64,000 bases of DNA from Mycolicibacterium komossense (lineage in GTDB: Bacteria; Actinomycetota; Actinomycetes; Mycobacteriales; Mycobacteriaceae). This document shows positions 23,230 to 32,567 of this stretch, piece by piece (position 1 is the stretch's first letter; each line of letters begins with the position of its first letter). The notes under the pieces were generated by a model. The model made no database searches. It saw nothing but the letters and a program-made list of their open reading frames with translations, and was not told the DNA's origin. The translations under genes and the position numbers were made by a program. The stretch covers positions 218,524 through 282,523 of the forward strand of contig NZ_JACKTY010000020.1 in assembly GCF_025822605.1 (NCBI RefSeq). The letters run 5' to 3'.

Positions 23230-24118
23230 GTGTGTTGTCGCGGTCGTGGTGACCCACCGCCGCCCGGATTCACTGGCCAAGTCGCTGGACGTGTTGACCA
23301 CCCAGAGCCGGATACCCGATCATCTGATCGTCGTCGACAACGACCTCGACGACGGCGTGCGTGAACTGGTGGCCGGCCAGCCCGTCCCGACCACCTATCT
23401 CGGATCGCACCGAAACCTAGGCGGTGCAGGCGGTTTCGCGCTCGGGATGCTGCACGCGCTGGCGTTGGGCGCGGACTGGATCTGGCTCGCCGACGACGAC
23501 GGTCGGCCGCAGGGGCCCACTGTGCTGGCCACCCTGCTGGCCTGTGCGCACCAGCACGCGTTGGCCGAGGTGTCGCCGATGGTGTGCGATCTCGACGATC
23601 CCGAACGCCTGGCATTCCCCCTGCGCCGCGGGCTGGTGTGGCGACGGCGGGCGTCCGAGCTACGCACCGAAGGGCCGGACCAAGACCTGCTTCCCGGGAT
23701 CACGTCCCTGTTCAACGGTGCGTTGTTCCGCGCCGACACCGTGGAAGCCGTTGGGGTGCCCGATCTTCGGCTGTTCGTCCGCGGGGACGAGGTGGAACTG
23801 CACCGTCGGCTGGTGCGCTCGGGGTTACCGTTCGGTACCTGTCTGGACGCGGTCTACCTGCACCCGCAGGGCGGCGACGAGTTCAAGCCGATCCTCGGCG
23901 GACGGATGCACACCCAGTACCCGGACGATGAGACCAAGCGCTATTTCACCTACCGCAATCGCGGCTATCTGCTGTCCCAGCCAGGCCTGCGCAAGCTCTT
24001 GCCGCAGGAATGGCTGCGGTTCGGCTGGTTTTTCCTGGTATCCCGCCGCGACCCGGCCGGTCTACGTGAGTGGATCCGCCTGCGGCGCTTGGGTAGACGC
24101 GAAAGGTTCGCCAAATGA
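23222..24118 (+). CDS. glfT1: Galactofuranosyltransferase GlfT1 (Rv3782)
   Basis: A 298-residue GT2-type glycosyltransferase, GT-A fold. Seen: N-terminal AVVVTHRRPDSLAKSL, the metal/nucleotide motif WLADDDGRP near 92-100, and RGDEVEL near 190 as the likely catalytic base region. It adds the first galactofuranose residues to the decaprenyl-diphosphate-GlcNAc-rhamnose acceptor. ATG at 23222 inside the end of wzt; overlaps wzm by ATGA. Confidence 0.93.
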   Translation: MTECVVAVVVTHRRPDSLAKSLDVLTTQSRIPDHLIVVDNDLDDGVRELVAGQPVPTTYLGSHRNLGGAGGFALGMLHALALGADWIWLADDDGRPQGPTVLATLLACAHQHALAEVSPMVCDLDDPERLAFPLRRGLVWRRRASELRTEGPDQDLLPGITSLFNGALFRADTVEAVGVPDLRLFVRGDEVELHRRLVRSGLPFGTCLDAVYLHPQGGDEFKPILGGRMHTQYPDDETKRYFTYRNRGYLLSQPGLRKLLPQEWLRFGWFFLVSRRDPAGLREWIRLRRLGRRERFAK

Positions 24119-24945
24119 CTTTCACCGATGCCGCGGCGCAGTCGAAAACGTTCTACCGGGCGCGCCGCGACCTGGTCGACGGATTCAACCGTCGCGAGCT
24201 TTGGCTGCACCTGGGCTGGCAGGACATCAAGCAGCGTTACCGGCGCAGTGTGCTGGGCCCGTTCTGGATCACCATCGCCACCGGCACCACCGCCGTCGCA
24301 ATGGGTGGGCTCTATTCGAAGCTGTTCCATCTCGAGCTGTCCGAACACCTGCCGTACGTCACCCTCGGGCTGATCGTCTGGACCCTCATCAACGCGTCGA
24401 TCCTGGAAGGTGCGGACGTCTTCGTAGCCAATGAGGGCCTGATCAAACAGCTGCCGACGCCACTGAGCGTGCACGTCTACCGACTGGTGTGGCGGCAGAT
24501 GATTCTGTTCGCGCACAACATCGTGATCTACGTGGTGATCGCGATCATTTTCCCCAAACACTGGTCGTGGGCTGACCTTTCGTTCATCCCGGCGCTGTTC
24601 CTGATCATGCTGAACTGTGTTTGGGTATCGCTGTGCTTCGGCATCCTGTCGACCCGCTACCGCGATATCAGTCCGCTGCTGTTCTCGCTCGTGCAGCTGC
24701 TTTTCTTCATGACGCCGATCATCTGGAACGACGCCACCCTGGAGGCGCAGGGCGCCGGCCGGTGGCGGACCATCGTCGAGCTGAATCCGCTGCTGCACTA
24801 CCTGGACATCGTGCGGGCGCCGTTGCTGGGTGCGCCGCAGGAACTGCATCACTGGGTGGTGGTGATCGTGTTGACGGTGGTCGGGTGGATCGTCGCTGCG
24901 CTGGCCCTGCGGCAATACCGCGCCCGCGTGCCGTACTGGGTCTGA
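24115..24945 (+). CDS. wzm: Galactan ABC exporter, membrane subunit (Rv3783)
   Basis: A 276-residue permease with six predicted membrane helices and the ABC-2 pattern: amphipathic N-terminal helix with LGWQDIKQRYRRSVLGPFW, then VTLGLIVWTLI, and a C-terminal ELNPLLHYLDIVRAPLLG segment. Forms the channel for lipid-linked galactan together with Wzt. Confidence 0.93.
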   Translation: MTFTDAAAQSKTFYRARRDLVDGFNRRELWLHLGWQDIKQRYRRSVLGPFWITIATGTTAVAMGGLYSKLFHLELSEHLPYVTLGLIVWTLINASILEGADVFVANEGLIKQLPTPLSVHVYRLVWRQMILFAHNIVIYVVIAIIFPKHWSWADLSFIPALFLIMLNCVWVSLCFGILSTRYRDISPLLFSLVQLLFFMTPIIWNDATLEAQGAGRWRTIVELNPLLHYLDIVRAPLLGAPQELHHWVVVIVLTVVGWIVAALALRQYRARVPYWV

Positions 24946-25023
24946 TTTCCGAGTTAGCTCGTCGCCTGCCGGGGCTCAAGTGGTCACTTCGGCGTCATCG
25001 CAGCTTCGGCGGCGGGGCGTTCA

Positions 25024-25698
25024 ATGGCGCTCATGACCGACACAGAGATCAGCGAGATGGCTGCCGACCCGGCGGGCATCACCCCGGACACGGTCGCGGC
25101 GCCGCTCGACCTTGAGGACCTCCAGGCCGTCGTAGTGGATACCGACGACCCCGACGACACCGAAGAAGGGGCCCGCGTCGCACTCGCCGTTCGCGAGGTC
25201 CTCGAACGCCAGCTCGCGGCCGGTCAGGCGCTGAGCTGTGAGCTGCTCTACGTGGCCAGCGGTGTCACCGCCGCCGTCGCCGAGGCCCCCGCTGTAGTGC
25301 TCGGCGCGGTCCGCGGTGGGGCGACTCTGCCTGCCGCCTTCACCCAGAGCAGCAGCGTGCTGCAGGACGTCGTCACCGATGCCGGTGACCGTATCCGCTC
25401 CGCGATCGGCGACTACATCAGCGGTCAGGCGAACCTGCCGAATGCTGTCATCGGCGGTACCGCCGAAGTGACCGGATCAGTGGTCCGCGCGCAGGGGACC
25501 GTGTTGTCCTCCGCCGTCGACGCCGCCTTCACCGTGGCGACCGTCGCGATCCAGCGCGGCGAAGTCAGGGACACCATCGACCAGGAGTGGCGCGAACTGG
25601 CTGCGGCCGCGGCATCCGCTCGGCAGAGCGTCGGCGAGAAGTTCGACGCTGCCCGCGACGGCGTCCGCCAGGCCGTCGCCGTTGCCGTCGCGGACTGA
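25024..25698 (+). CDS. Alanine-rich protein of unknown function
   Basis: A 224-residue acidic, alanine/valine-rich protein. The N-terminal 50 residues are acidic (DTDDPDDTEEGARV), the rest is predicted as long amphipathic helices with heptad-like repeats (AGDRIRSAIGDYISG, VDAAFTVATVAIQRGEV), reminiscent of phasins or the coiled part of HbhA. No signal peptide or membrane helix. It stands alone between wzm and a convergent HNH gene. Function unknown; surface- or lipid-binding is only a guess. Confidence 0.72.
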   Translation: MALMTDTEISEMAADPAGITPDTVAAPLDLEDLQAVVVDTDDPDDTEEGARVALAVREVLERQLAAGQALSCELLYVASGVTAAVAEAPAVVLGAVRGGATLPAAFTQSSSVLQDVVTDAGDRIRSAIGDYISGQANLPNAVIGGTAEVTGSVVRAQGTVLSSAVDAAFTVATVAIQRGEVRDTIDQEWRELAAAAASARQSVGEKFDAARDGVRQAVAVAVAD

Positions 25699-25709
25699 CA
25701 GAGCCAGAA

Positions 25710-27404
25710 TCAGAACGGCGGCGGGTCGCCCTCTTGCGGAGTTGGCGCGGCAGCTTCGCTGCGGTGGGGGGCGTTGCGCGTCGATGCCGCTCTACGTTGG
25801 GCTAGAAGGGCTTTGGCTTTTTCGGCGCGGGCTTGGGCTTGCGTGATGAGGGCAGCGTTGCGTTCGCGTTCGGCACGGATGCGGTACGCGTGATCTTGGG
25901 CGCGGGTGCGTTTTCGTTTGGGCACGGCAAGCCCGGTTCGATCGGGGGGGCTGGGTGGCTTTCCGGTGGGCGGCGCCTCGGTGGTGGTGATATTCCACCC
26001 CGGGAAGAGCAGGCTGGCACCAGGTTTGGTGGTGTAGGTCTTACCCGCGGGGGTGGTGACTTCCACAGTGCCATCGGGTAACTGCCGATCTGACCAGCCA
26101 CCATCACCAAACCAGTGGGTTTTGATCAGGTGATGTATCCGGCAGTAGCACTTGAGGTCACCGGGATGGGTGGCGCCGTGTGGCCAGGGCTGGGTGTGGT
26201 CGATGTCGGTGAGGTCGGCGGGCCGATCGCATCCGGGGTGGCGGCAGGTCATATCCCGCATCCGGATGTACTCGGCCAGTTTGGCTGAGGGCGTGTAGTG
26301 GGGTTCCAGGTCCGGGCCAGGGGTGCTGACGTCGCGGACTGTCGCGCCGTTGCGGATCAGCTCGGCCAGCAGCGGGGCAGGCACGATGGCCCCACCCAGG
26401 ATCACTCCGACACCGCGACGCACCGCCGCCGAGGCCGGTAAGGGCCGAGCCTCGGGCTCCGCGCACGGTGCCGGATCCGCCTCGGTCTGCTGAGTCTCGG
26501 GCTCGAGCTGCTGACTCTCGTGGGCTGGCGCCGCAAGGGGTCCCTGCCCGTGCAGGGCGGGGTCGGGTTGAGCCGTCACGGCGTTCTGGTCGGCGACGAT
26601 GTGAATGACGACGCTGGATCCGCGTTTGTCATCAGCGCCGGCAGGGCAGGTCGGGGAACCGCACTGGCACGCCACATGATCCGAGCCGGCACCCAAGGCA
26701 CCCAACGCGTCAGCCAGTCGTTGTCCCAGAGTGCGGGGATCGTCCTTGCAGACACCCCGGGCCATCGCATCGAGTCGTTGTTTGACGATGGCCGCGTCCG
26801 AGGCCAGCAGACGGCCCCAGATCGAGGTGGTGCCGGTCTTGTCATCACGATCCCCGAAGCTGATATCGCGGCCACGCGCCGCAACCTGCAAACGCCACAC
26901 CGCGTCAGGATCGACCGCCTCGACCAGCGCGTCGATCTTCTGCACCAGCTTCTGCTCAGACAGCGGCCCCCAACTGACGACGCTGTCAGCCAGGCCGGCG
27001 TCGAGTCCGGCGAGCACACTGTCATCGCTGACCAGCAGGGTGCGCCACCGCAGCGTGTTGACCATCTTGTAATCGATCGATCCCGCCAGGAACAGCGCAT
27101 TGATCTTCGGCAGCTGATCCCGAAGAAGCGCGGCAAGTTTGAGTTGGCCCACCGCCCGGCCCTGGCCGATATTCAACGCCGCCGCCACCTCAGCGGCCGC
27201 GGACGCGACCGGATCACACACCCAAAGGTGACGCTCGTCGTCCTCATCACCACAGCGCCGCAGCGCCAACTCGGCGATCGCCGCCAGCCGACGCGCATCC
27301 GCCGCCGCCGACGCACGCGCAGCAGCGGCAATCGCATCGATCAGCGCATCATCAGAGACCGCGGACAGCTCCGCGGGCTCCAACAACGACGACCGATCGA
27401 ACAT
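25710..27404 (-). CDS. DUF222/HNH endonuclease-domain protein (13E12-like)
   Basis: A 564-residue protein: N-terminal DUF222 region (residues 1-320) and an HNH nuclease motif near 405-440 (MTCRHPGCDRPADLTDIDHTQPWPHG, then CYCRIHHLIKTH) with its Cys pairs. These proteins are multicopy in actinobacteria; some belong to REP13E12 repeats. The ATG at 27404 is preferred over one at 27434 because it lies in a LexA box (27397-27412), as seen for 13E12 genes. DNA damage induction is therefore expected. Pro/Ala-rich linkers flank the HNH part. Confidence 0.88.
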   Translation of the reverse strand: MFDRSSLLEPAELSAVSDDALIDAIAAAARASAAADARRLAAIAELALRRCGDEDDERHLWVCDPVASAAAEVAAALNIGQGRAVGQLKLAALLRDQLPKINALFLAGSIDYKMVNTLRWRTLLVSDDSVLAGLDAGLADSVVSWGPLSEQKLVQKIDALVEAVDPDAVWRLQVAARGRDISFGDRDDKTGTTSIWGRLLASDAAIVKQRLDAMARGVCKDDPRTLGQRLADALGALGAGSDHVACQCGSPTCPAGADDKRGSSVVIHIVADQNAVTAQPDPALHGQGPLAAPAHESQQLEPETQQTEADPAPCAEPEARPLPASAAVRRGVGVILGGAIVPAPLLAELIRNGATVRDVSTPGPDLEPHYTPSAKLAEYIRMRDMTCRHPGCDRPADLTDIDHTQPWPHGATHPGDLKCYCRIHHLIKTHWFGDGGWSDRQLPDGTVEVTTPAGKTYTTKPGASLLFPGWNITTTEAPPTGKPPSPPDRTGLAVPKRKRTRAQDHAYRIRAERERNAALITQAQARAEKAKALLAQRRAASTRNAPHRSEAAAPTPQEGDPPPF

Positions 27405-27412
27405 GCGTTCGA
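27397..27412. promoter_or_regulatory. LexA (SOS) box overlapping the start of the HNH gene
   Basis: TCGAACATGCGTTCGA is a perfect palindrome fitting the mycobacterial SOS box TCGAAC-N4-GTTCGA. Its central CAT is the reverse complement of the proposed ATG at 27404. Confidence 0.85.
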
Positions 27413-27521
27413 TTATGCCACTGTCCACCGACACCTCACCGACACCAGAGGCGGCTCACGTTCGTGAAACGTGGGCGATTTCGAGGCCAGATTTCCGCCC
27501 AGGTTTCACAAGCGCGGAGGC

Positions 27522-27956
27522 TCAGCCCGCAACAGAACCCACGTCGGGCTCGGGTCCGAAGGTGAACCGGCGGCCAGATATCTCACCAGGGGTGATGCGG
27601 ACGAACCGCAGCTTCTGGGTGGCGATCCACGGGTACAGCCCGGCGCGCTCGGCCTCGTGGATCTCGTCGGCCGTGTTCAGCACGTGGGCCGTGCCGCGGA
27701 TGACGACACTCCAGGCGTCGGCGACGTTGTGGTCGTCGGCTTCGAAGAGCACCTGATCGTTGGCAACGGTACTGAAGAGCTTGGTGCCCTCGGCCGTCCG
27801 GAAGAGCACGGTACGTCGCTGGATCACAAAGTTCACCGGGAAGATCTCCGGCCGACCCGCGGCCACCGTCACCAAGCGACCCAGCGCCATCGCCGAGACG
27901 AGCTGCCAGCTCTCGTCCGCGCTCAGTTCGGTCACTGGTGCTACGTCGATGGCCAT
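27522..27956 (-). CDS. Pyridoxamine 5'-phosphate oxidase-like flavin-binding protein
   Basis: A 144-residue split-barrel protein: ALGRLVTVAAGRPEIFPVNFVIQRRTVLFRTAEGTKL (27-63) is typical of the PNPOx-like/NimA group that binds FMN or F420. It likely reduces or binds a small cofactor; substrate unknown. Complete, with its own ATG. Confidence 0.85.
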   Translation of the reverse strand: MAIDVAPVTELSADESWQLVSAMALGRLVTVAAGRPEIFPVNFVIQRRTVLFRTAEGTKLFSTVANDQVLFEADDHNVADAWSVVIRGTAHVLNTADEIHEAERAGLYPWIATQKLRFVRITPGEISGRRFTFGPEPDVGSVAG

Positions 27957-28035
27957 ACCTCATGTTTCTTCGGGCACGCCGGCGCCCGCTAGGGACGCGG
28001 GGCACCCCCGCGAAGGCCGAAAGGCCTCGAACGCC

Positions 28036-28506
28036 CTAGTGCCTGCGCGGCGCGCGCAGTCGAGTCGTCACCCCGATGCGATTCCAGGCGTTGATGGTGA
28101 GCACCATCGCAATCACCTGGCCCAGTTCACGTTCGCCGAAGGCCTCCGCCGCCCTGGCGTAGACCTCATCGGACACGTGGTCACCGCCGGGCAGATCCGT
28201 CATCTCTTCGGTCAGGGCCAGCGCGGCTTTCTCCGGCTCGGCGTAGAGGTCCCCGGCCTCCCGCCACGCCGACAGCAGGTAGATGCGCTGCTCGGTCTCG
28301 CCGCGTTTGCGGGCGTCGTGCGTGTGCATGTCCAGGCAGAACGCGCAGTGATTGAGCTGCGACGCACGGATCTTGATCAGTTCGGCCAGCCCGGGGTCCA
28401 GATCTTTGGCCGCTGCGTTGTTGAGGGCGACCATCGCCTCGTAGACCTCGGGCGAGACGCGGTTGAGGTTGATGCGGGTTGTCGGCCTGCTGAGTGTCTC
28501 GGTCAT
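28036..28506 (-). CDS. AhpD/carboxymuconolactone decarboxylase-family protein
   Basis: A 156-residue protein with the AhpD active-site pattern NHCAFCLDMHTHDA near 68-81: two cysteines in CxxC and a downstream histidine, which reduce hydroperoxides in family members. The start at ATG 28506 (MTETLSR) is preferred over 28542. It diverges from a MocR/PdxR-type regulator 50 bp away, which probably controls it. Confidence 0.86.
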   Translation of the reverse strand: MTETLSRPTTRINLNRVSPEVYEAMVALNNAAAKDLDPGLAELIKIRASQLNHCAFCLDMHTHDARKRGETEQRIYLLSAWREAGDLYAEPEKAALALTEEMTDLPGGDHVSDEVYARAAEAFGERELGQVIAMVLTINAWNRIGVTTRLRAPRRH

Positions 28507-28556
28507 GTTGTCCACGCTAGAACCGCAAAGGCCCATATTCATGGTTCAATTCGGCC

Positions 28557-30068
28557 GTGGTTTCGTGGGCCAATAGCGCAGACCTGCACCTCGATCTGCG
28601 GGAGGCGATCACTCCCGGCAGTCGCGGAGTTCGCGAGGTTCTGCTCAGCGCGCTGCGCGATGCGGTGCGATCCGGCCGGCTGATCACCGGAACGGCACTG
28701 CCACCGTCGCGCAGCCTGGCCGCCGACCTCGGTCTGTCCCGCAACACCGTCGCCGACGCCTACGCCGAACTGGTCGCCGAGGGCTGGCTCGCATCGCGGC
28801 AGGGTGTCGGCACCTGGGTGGTCAACGCCACCGGCAACCAGCTACCGGCCCGGCCCCGCGGCACCCACGGCGAACCGACCCACAACTTCCTGCCCGGGTC
28901 CCCAGACGTCTCGGCCTTCCCCCGGGCGGCCTGGCTCGCCTCGACCCGTCGTGCGCTCAACGCCGCACCAACCGAGGCACTGCGACTGGGCGACCCCCGC
29001 GGCCGACCCGAGCTGCGGATCGCCGTCGCCGAATATCTGGCCCGTGCCCGCGGCGTCCGGGTCTCGCCGGACAACGTCATGATCAGCGCCGGCACCCGGC
29101 ATGCCGTCGAAGTACTGGCCCGGATGTTCGGGCCCGCCGCCCCGATGGCGCTGGAAGCGTACGGGCTCTTCATTTTTCGCGACTGCATCGCCGCGACGGG
29201 AGTGCCGACGGTGCCGATCGGCTTCGACGAGATGGGCGCGGTGGTGTCCGATCTGGACGGGCTGAACACACCCGCGACCCTGCTCACCCCTGCGCATCAC
29301 TATCCGCACGGCGTGCCACTGCACCCGTCGCGGCGGACCGCCGTCGTCGACTGGGCGCAGCGCACCGACGGTTACGTCATCGAAGACGACTACGACGGTG
29401 AGTTCCGCTACGATCGCCAGCCGATCGGCGCCCTGCAGAGCCTCGACCCCGACCGGGTGATCTATCTGGGCTCAGCCAGCAAAAGCCTGACGCCGGCGCT
29501 GCGGCTGGGCTGGATGGTGCTGCCCGCCGATCTCGTCGACGACGTGATCGCCGTCGCCGGGCAGCAGTGGTACGTCGATGCGCTTTCCCAGCTGACGATG
29601 GCCGATTTCATCGCCAGCGGCGGCTACGACCGGCACATCCGCCGGATGCGCAACACCTACCGCAGGCGCCGAACGGTCCTGATCGACAGACTGACCGCCT
29701 TCGCGCCGGCGATCTCGGTCAGCGGGGTGCCTGCGGGGCTGCACCTGCTGCTCACCCTGCCCGACGGCACCGAGCATGAGGTGCTTCGGCGGGCGGGTGA
29801 AGCCGGGGTGGGGATCGCCGGCCTGTCCCGGCTGCGTCACCCGCTCGCAGCGCCAACGGTTCCCCGACCCGACGGTGTGGTGGTCAATTTCGGGACGCCG
29901 GCCGACCACGGCTTCGCCGCAGCGGTGGATGCGCTGTGCGCGGTTCTCGCCGCGGTTACCGCAGAGCAGCCAGCTCCGCGGCCAGGTTCTCCCGCGCCGC
30001 CCGCTCCCAGCGCTGCCGCCCCTCCGGCGTCCGGTAGAGGGCGGGAGTGGCCAACAGCGCCTCGATGA
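28557..30068 (+). CDS. MocR/PdxR-type GntR regulator with aminotransferase domain
   Basis: A 503-residue fusion: GntR winged helix (about 20-85; SRSLAADLGLSRNTVADAYAEL) and a fold-type I aminotransferase domain (115-470) with the PLP lysine in YLGSASKSLTPALRLGW. MocR regulators sense PLP or amino compounds. GTG start. The Pro/Ala-rich last 36 residues overlap, antisense, the end of the HD-domain gene. Divergent from the AhpD-like gene, its likely target. Confidence 0.88.
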   Translation: MVSWANSADLHLDLREAITPGSRGVREVLLSALRDAVRSGRLITGTALPPSRSLAADLGLSRNTVADAYAELVAEGWLASRQGVGTWVVNATGNQLPARPRGTHGEPTHNFLPGSPDVSAFPRAAWLASTRRALNAAPTEALRLGDPRGRPELRIAVAEYLARARGVRVSPDNVMISAGTRHAVEVLARMFGPAAPMALEAYGLFIFRDCIAATGVPTVPIGFDEMGAVVSDLDGLNTPATLLTPAHHYPHGVPLHPSRRTAVVDWAQRTDGYVIEDDYDGEFRYDRQPIGALQSLDPDRVIYLGSASKSLTPALRLGWMVLPADLVDDVIAVAGQQWYVDALSQLTMADFIASGGYDRHIRRMRNTYRRRRTVLIDRLTAFAPAISVSGVPAGLHLLLTLPDGTEHEVLRRAGEAGVGIAGLSRLRHPLAAPTVPRPDGVVVNFGTPADHGFAAAVDALCAVLAAVTAEQPAPRPGSPAPPAPSAAAPPASGRGREWPTAPR

Positions 30069-30588
30069 TGCGGGACCGGCCGGCCCGGAATTCACTCTCG
30101 CGGACATGGGCGTACTCGGTGCGGATCGCCTTGCCGTTGGCCAGGTAATCCGCCCGCGGCAGTGCCAGGGCCGCCAGATCCGCATCAGAAAGGACCGCAC
30201 CGTTGCGGTCATCCGGTGCCGGGTCGTGCTCGACCGTCAACCGCACCAACCGCGCCACCTCGGCGACCAGCTCGGTCGGCAGCCCCAGCGCAGCCAGGTC
30301 GGTCTCGGCCAGGCGGGCGCTTTGTTCCTCGTCGTCGGAGCGGCCCGCGTAGACGGCATCGTGGTACCAGGCGGCCAGCCGGACCGCAGCGACATCCGTG
30401 GCTGTGTGCAAGACGGCGGGCGCCAGCTCATCCACGGCGACAAGAACACCCCGTAGATGCTCGAGCGTGTGATAGCGGCGGTGCGGTTCCGCCCAGCGAG
30501 CCAGAACGGCGCGGCCCGTCCCGTCGATATCGCCCGTCGTGCTGTAGGGGGCAAGCAAGTTGTGCCACGCCTCGACCAGATCCTGCAC
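29956..30588 (-). CDS. HD-superfamily metal-dependent phosphohydrolase (COG4339-like)
   Basis: A 210-residue protein with HD-type metal ligands: RRYHTLEHL near 35-43 and AAWYHDAVY near 70-78, plus a downstream Asp in VLSDADLAALAL. The group is predicted to hydrolyse phosphoesters. The GTG at 30588 (VQDLVEAWHNLL) is taken as start; earlier in-frame ATGs give Pro/Arg-rich extensions that would cross into the promoter of the divergent GtrA gene. Its 3' end overlaps the regulator gene antisense by 113 bp. Confidence 0.82.
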   Translation of the reverse strand: MQDLVEAWHNLLAPYSTTGDIDGTGRAVLARWAEPHRRYHTLEHLRGVLVAVDELAPAVLHTATDVAAVRLAAWYHDAVYAGRSDDEEQSARLAETDLAALGLPTELVAEVARLVRLTVEHDPAPDDRNGAVLSDADLAALALPRADYLANGKAIRTEYAHVRESEFRAGRSRIIEALLATPALYRTPEGRQRWERAARENLAAELAALR

Positions 30589-30689
30589 GAGATCATTCTT
30601 GCAGCCAGGTCCCCCGGCTAGATCTACCGCTCGCTCCTCAACCACCTCGTCCCTCGCCGGCATCGGTCGACTCGCTAGGCTTTCGCGCG

Positions 30690-31133
30690 ATGGCCGAACT
30701 ACGCCCTGAGGACGACACACGCCTGAGTTTGATGACCCAGGTGTGGCGCTTTCTCGTCACCGGCGGGCTGTCGGCGATCGTCGACTTCGGCCTGTACCTG
30801 GTGTTCCTGCGACTGTTCGCATCGTCCTGGGACGCCAGCGAGGACGTGCGCGTCAACGTCGCCAAAACGCTGAGCTTCATCGCGGGCACGACCACCGCGT
30901 ACCTGATAAACCGGCGCTGGACCTTCCAGGCGCCGCCGAGCCGGGCCAGGTTCATCGCGGTCGTCGCCCTGTACGCCGTCACCTACCTCGTCCAGGTCGG
31001 CATCAACCACGTCTTCTACTTCCAGTTCGCCGGTGAGCCGTGGCGGGTGCCGGTCGCATTCGTCATCGCCCAGGGCACCGCGACCGTGATCAACTTCATC
31101 GTTCAGCGAGCTGTGATCTTCCGGCTGCACTGA
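30690..31133 (+). CDS. GtrA-like membrane protein (Rv3789)
   Basis: A 147-residue protein with four membrane helices and the GtrA pattern FLVTGGLSAIVDFGLYLVF at the N-terminus and YLINRRWTF after helix 2. Rv3789 sits before dprE1 in mycobacteria and has been proposed to flip decaprenylphosphoryl arabinose or to act as an adaptor in arabinan synthesis. 33 bp upstream of dprE1. Confidence 0.9.
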   Translation: MAELRPEDDTRLSLMTQVWRFLVTGGLSAIVDFGLYLVFLRLFASSWDASEDVRVNVAKTLSFIAGTTTAYLINRRWTFQAPPSRARFIAVVALYAVTYLVQVGINHVFYFQFAGEPWRVPVAFVIAQGTATVINFIVQRAVIFRLH

Positions 31134-31151
31134 GCTTGCGGGCCCAGACGG

Positions 31152-31157
31152 TACCCT
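31152..31157 (+). promoter_or_regulatory. Possible -10 element before dprE1
   Basis: TACCCT (TANNNT) ends 9 nt before the dprE1 ATG, in the short gap after the GtrA gene. It could give dprE1 its own short-leader transcript. Confidence 0.35.
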
Positions 31158-31166
31158 CGTTCCACG

Positions 31167-32567
31167 ATGTCCACGAATCTGCCGACGACCTCGCGCGCCC
31201 TCTCGGGGTTCGGGCGCACCGCACCGTCAGTCGCTCAAGTACTGGCTACCCCCGACCTTGATTTGATCGCCGCCGCAGTCAAAGAGGTGGCCGATGCCAG
31301 CCCAGCAAGTCCGTCGTTTCTGCGACGAGGCGTCATCGCCCGCGGTCTTGGACGCTCCTATGGCGACCATGCCCAGAACGGCGGCGGTCTGGTCATCGAC
31401 ATGACCCGGCTAAACACCGTGCATTCCATCGACGCCGACACCAAGATCGCAGACGTCGACGGTGGAGTCAGCCTTGACCAACTGATGAAAGCGGCACTTC
31501 CGTTCGGGCTGTGGGTACCTGTGCTGCCCGGCACACGACAGGTGACGATCGGGGGTGCCATCGCGTCCGATATTCACGGTAAGAACCACCACAGTGCGGG
31601 CAGCTTCGGCAATCATGTGTTGTCGCTGGAGCTCCTGATGGCCGACGGCGAGATCCGCACGCTGACTCCGGATGGCGCGCAAGCAGACCTGTTCTGGGCG
31701 ACCGTGGGCGGGAACGGGCTGACCGGCATCATCGTGCGCGCCCGAATCGCGATGACGCCCACGGAGACTGCCTACTTCATCAACGACGGCATCGCCACCA
31801 AGAACCTCGATGAGACGGTCGAAGTTCACCTGGACGGTAGCGAGAACAGTTACACCTACTCCAGCGCCTGGTTTGATGCCATCAGTCCGCCACCGAAGCT
31901 GGGCCGGGCCGCGATCACCCGCGGAAGACTGGCAAAGCTCGACGAGCTACCAGCGAAACTCGCCAAGAATCCGCTGAAATTCGATGCGCCGCAACTGATG
32001 ACGGTGCCGGACGTATTTCCGATAAGCGCAATGAACAAGCTTTCGTTCAGCATCATCGGCGAGTTGTACTACCGGCGTGGAGGCAACTACACGAACAAGG
32101 TGCAGAACCTGACGCAGTTCTATCACCCACTCGACTTGGTGGGCGGATGGAACCACGCATACGGACCCGCAGGTTTTGCCCAGTATCAGTTCCTGGTGCC
32201 ACCCGATGCGATGGCGGAGTTCAAAGCCATCATCCGGTCGATCCAAGCCAGCGGACACTACTCCGTGTTGAACGTGTTCAAGCTTTTCGGCCCGGGAAAC
32301 CGTGCGCCGCTGAGCTTTCCAATGGCCGGCTGGAATGTGGCCATGGACTTTCCCACCAAGAATGGTGTCGATGCCTTCCTCAACGGCCTCGACGACCGGG
32401 TGCTCGAATTCGGTGGTCGCGTCTACACCGCCAAAGACTCTCGCGTGAACGCCGAGAGGTTTCACAAGATGTATCCCCGCATCGACGAGTGGGTCGCCGT
32501 GCGCCGCAAGGCCGACCCGAACGGCGTCTTCGCATCCGATATGGCCCGACGTTTGGAGTTGCTGTAA
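31167..32567 (+). CDS. dprE1: Decaprenylphosphoryl-beta-D-ribose 2-oxidase DprE1, Ala at the benzothiazinone site
   Basis: A 466-residue FAD enzyme (VAO/AldO family). FAD-binding landmarks: [15 protein letters not shown] (about 57-71), [13 protein letters not shown] and [14 protein letters not shown]. With DprE2 it epimerises DPR to DPA, the only arabinose donor for cell-wall arabinan. The segment around 388-396 reads [10 protein letters not shown]. tuberculosis has GWNICVDFP, in which Cys387 is the covalent target of benzothiazinones. Here residue 392 is Ala (codon 32340-32342). The enzyme should be active but not covalently trapped by BTZ. Stop codon abuts the dprE2 start. Confidence 0.95.
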   Translation: MSTNLPTTSRALSGFGRTAPSVAQVLATPDLDLIAAAVKEVADASPASPSFLRRGVIARGLGRSYGDHAQNGGGLVIDMTRLNTVHSIDADTKIADVDGGVSLDQLMKAALPFGLWVPVLPGTRQVTIGGAIASDIHGKNHHSAGSFGNHVLSLELLMADGEIRTLTPDGAQADLFWATVGGNGLTGIIVRARIAMTPTETAYFINDGIATKNLDETVEVHLDGSENSYTYSSAWFDAISPPPKLGRAAITRGRLAKLDELPAKLAKNPLKFDAPQLMTVPDVFPISAMNKLSFSIIGELYYRRGGNYTNKVQNLTQFYHPLDLVGGWNHAYGPAGFAQYQFLVPPDAMAEFKAIIRSIQASGHYSVLNVFKLFGPGNRAPLSFPMAGWNVAMDFPTKNGVDAFLNGLDDRVLEFGGRVYTAKDSRVNAERFHKMYPRIDEWVAVRRKADPNGVFASDMARRLELL

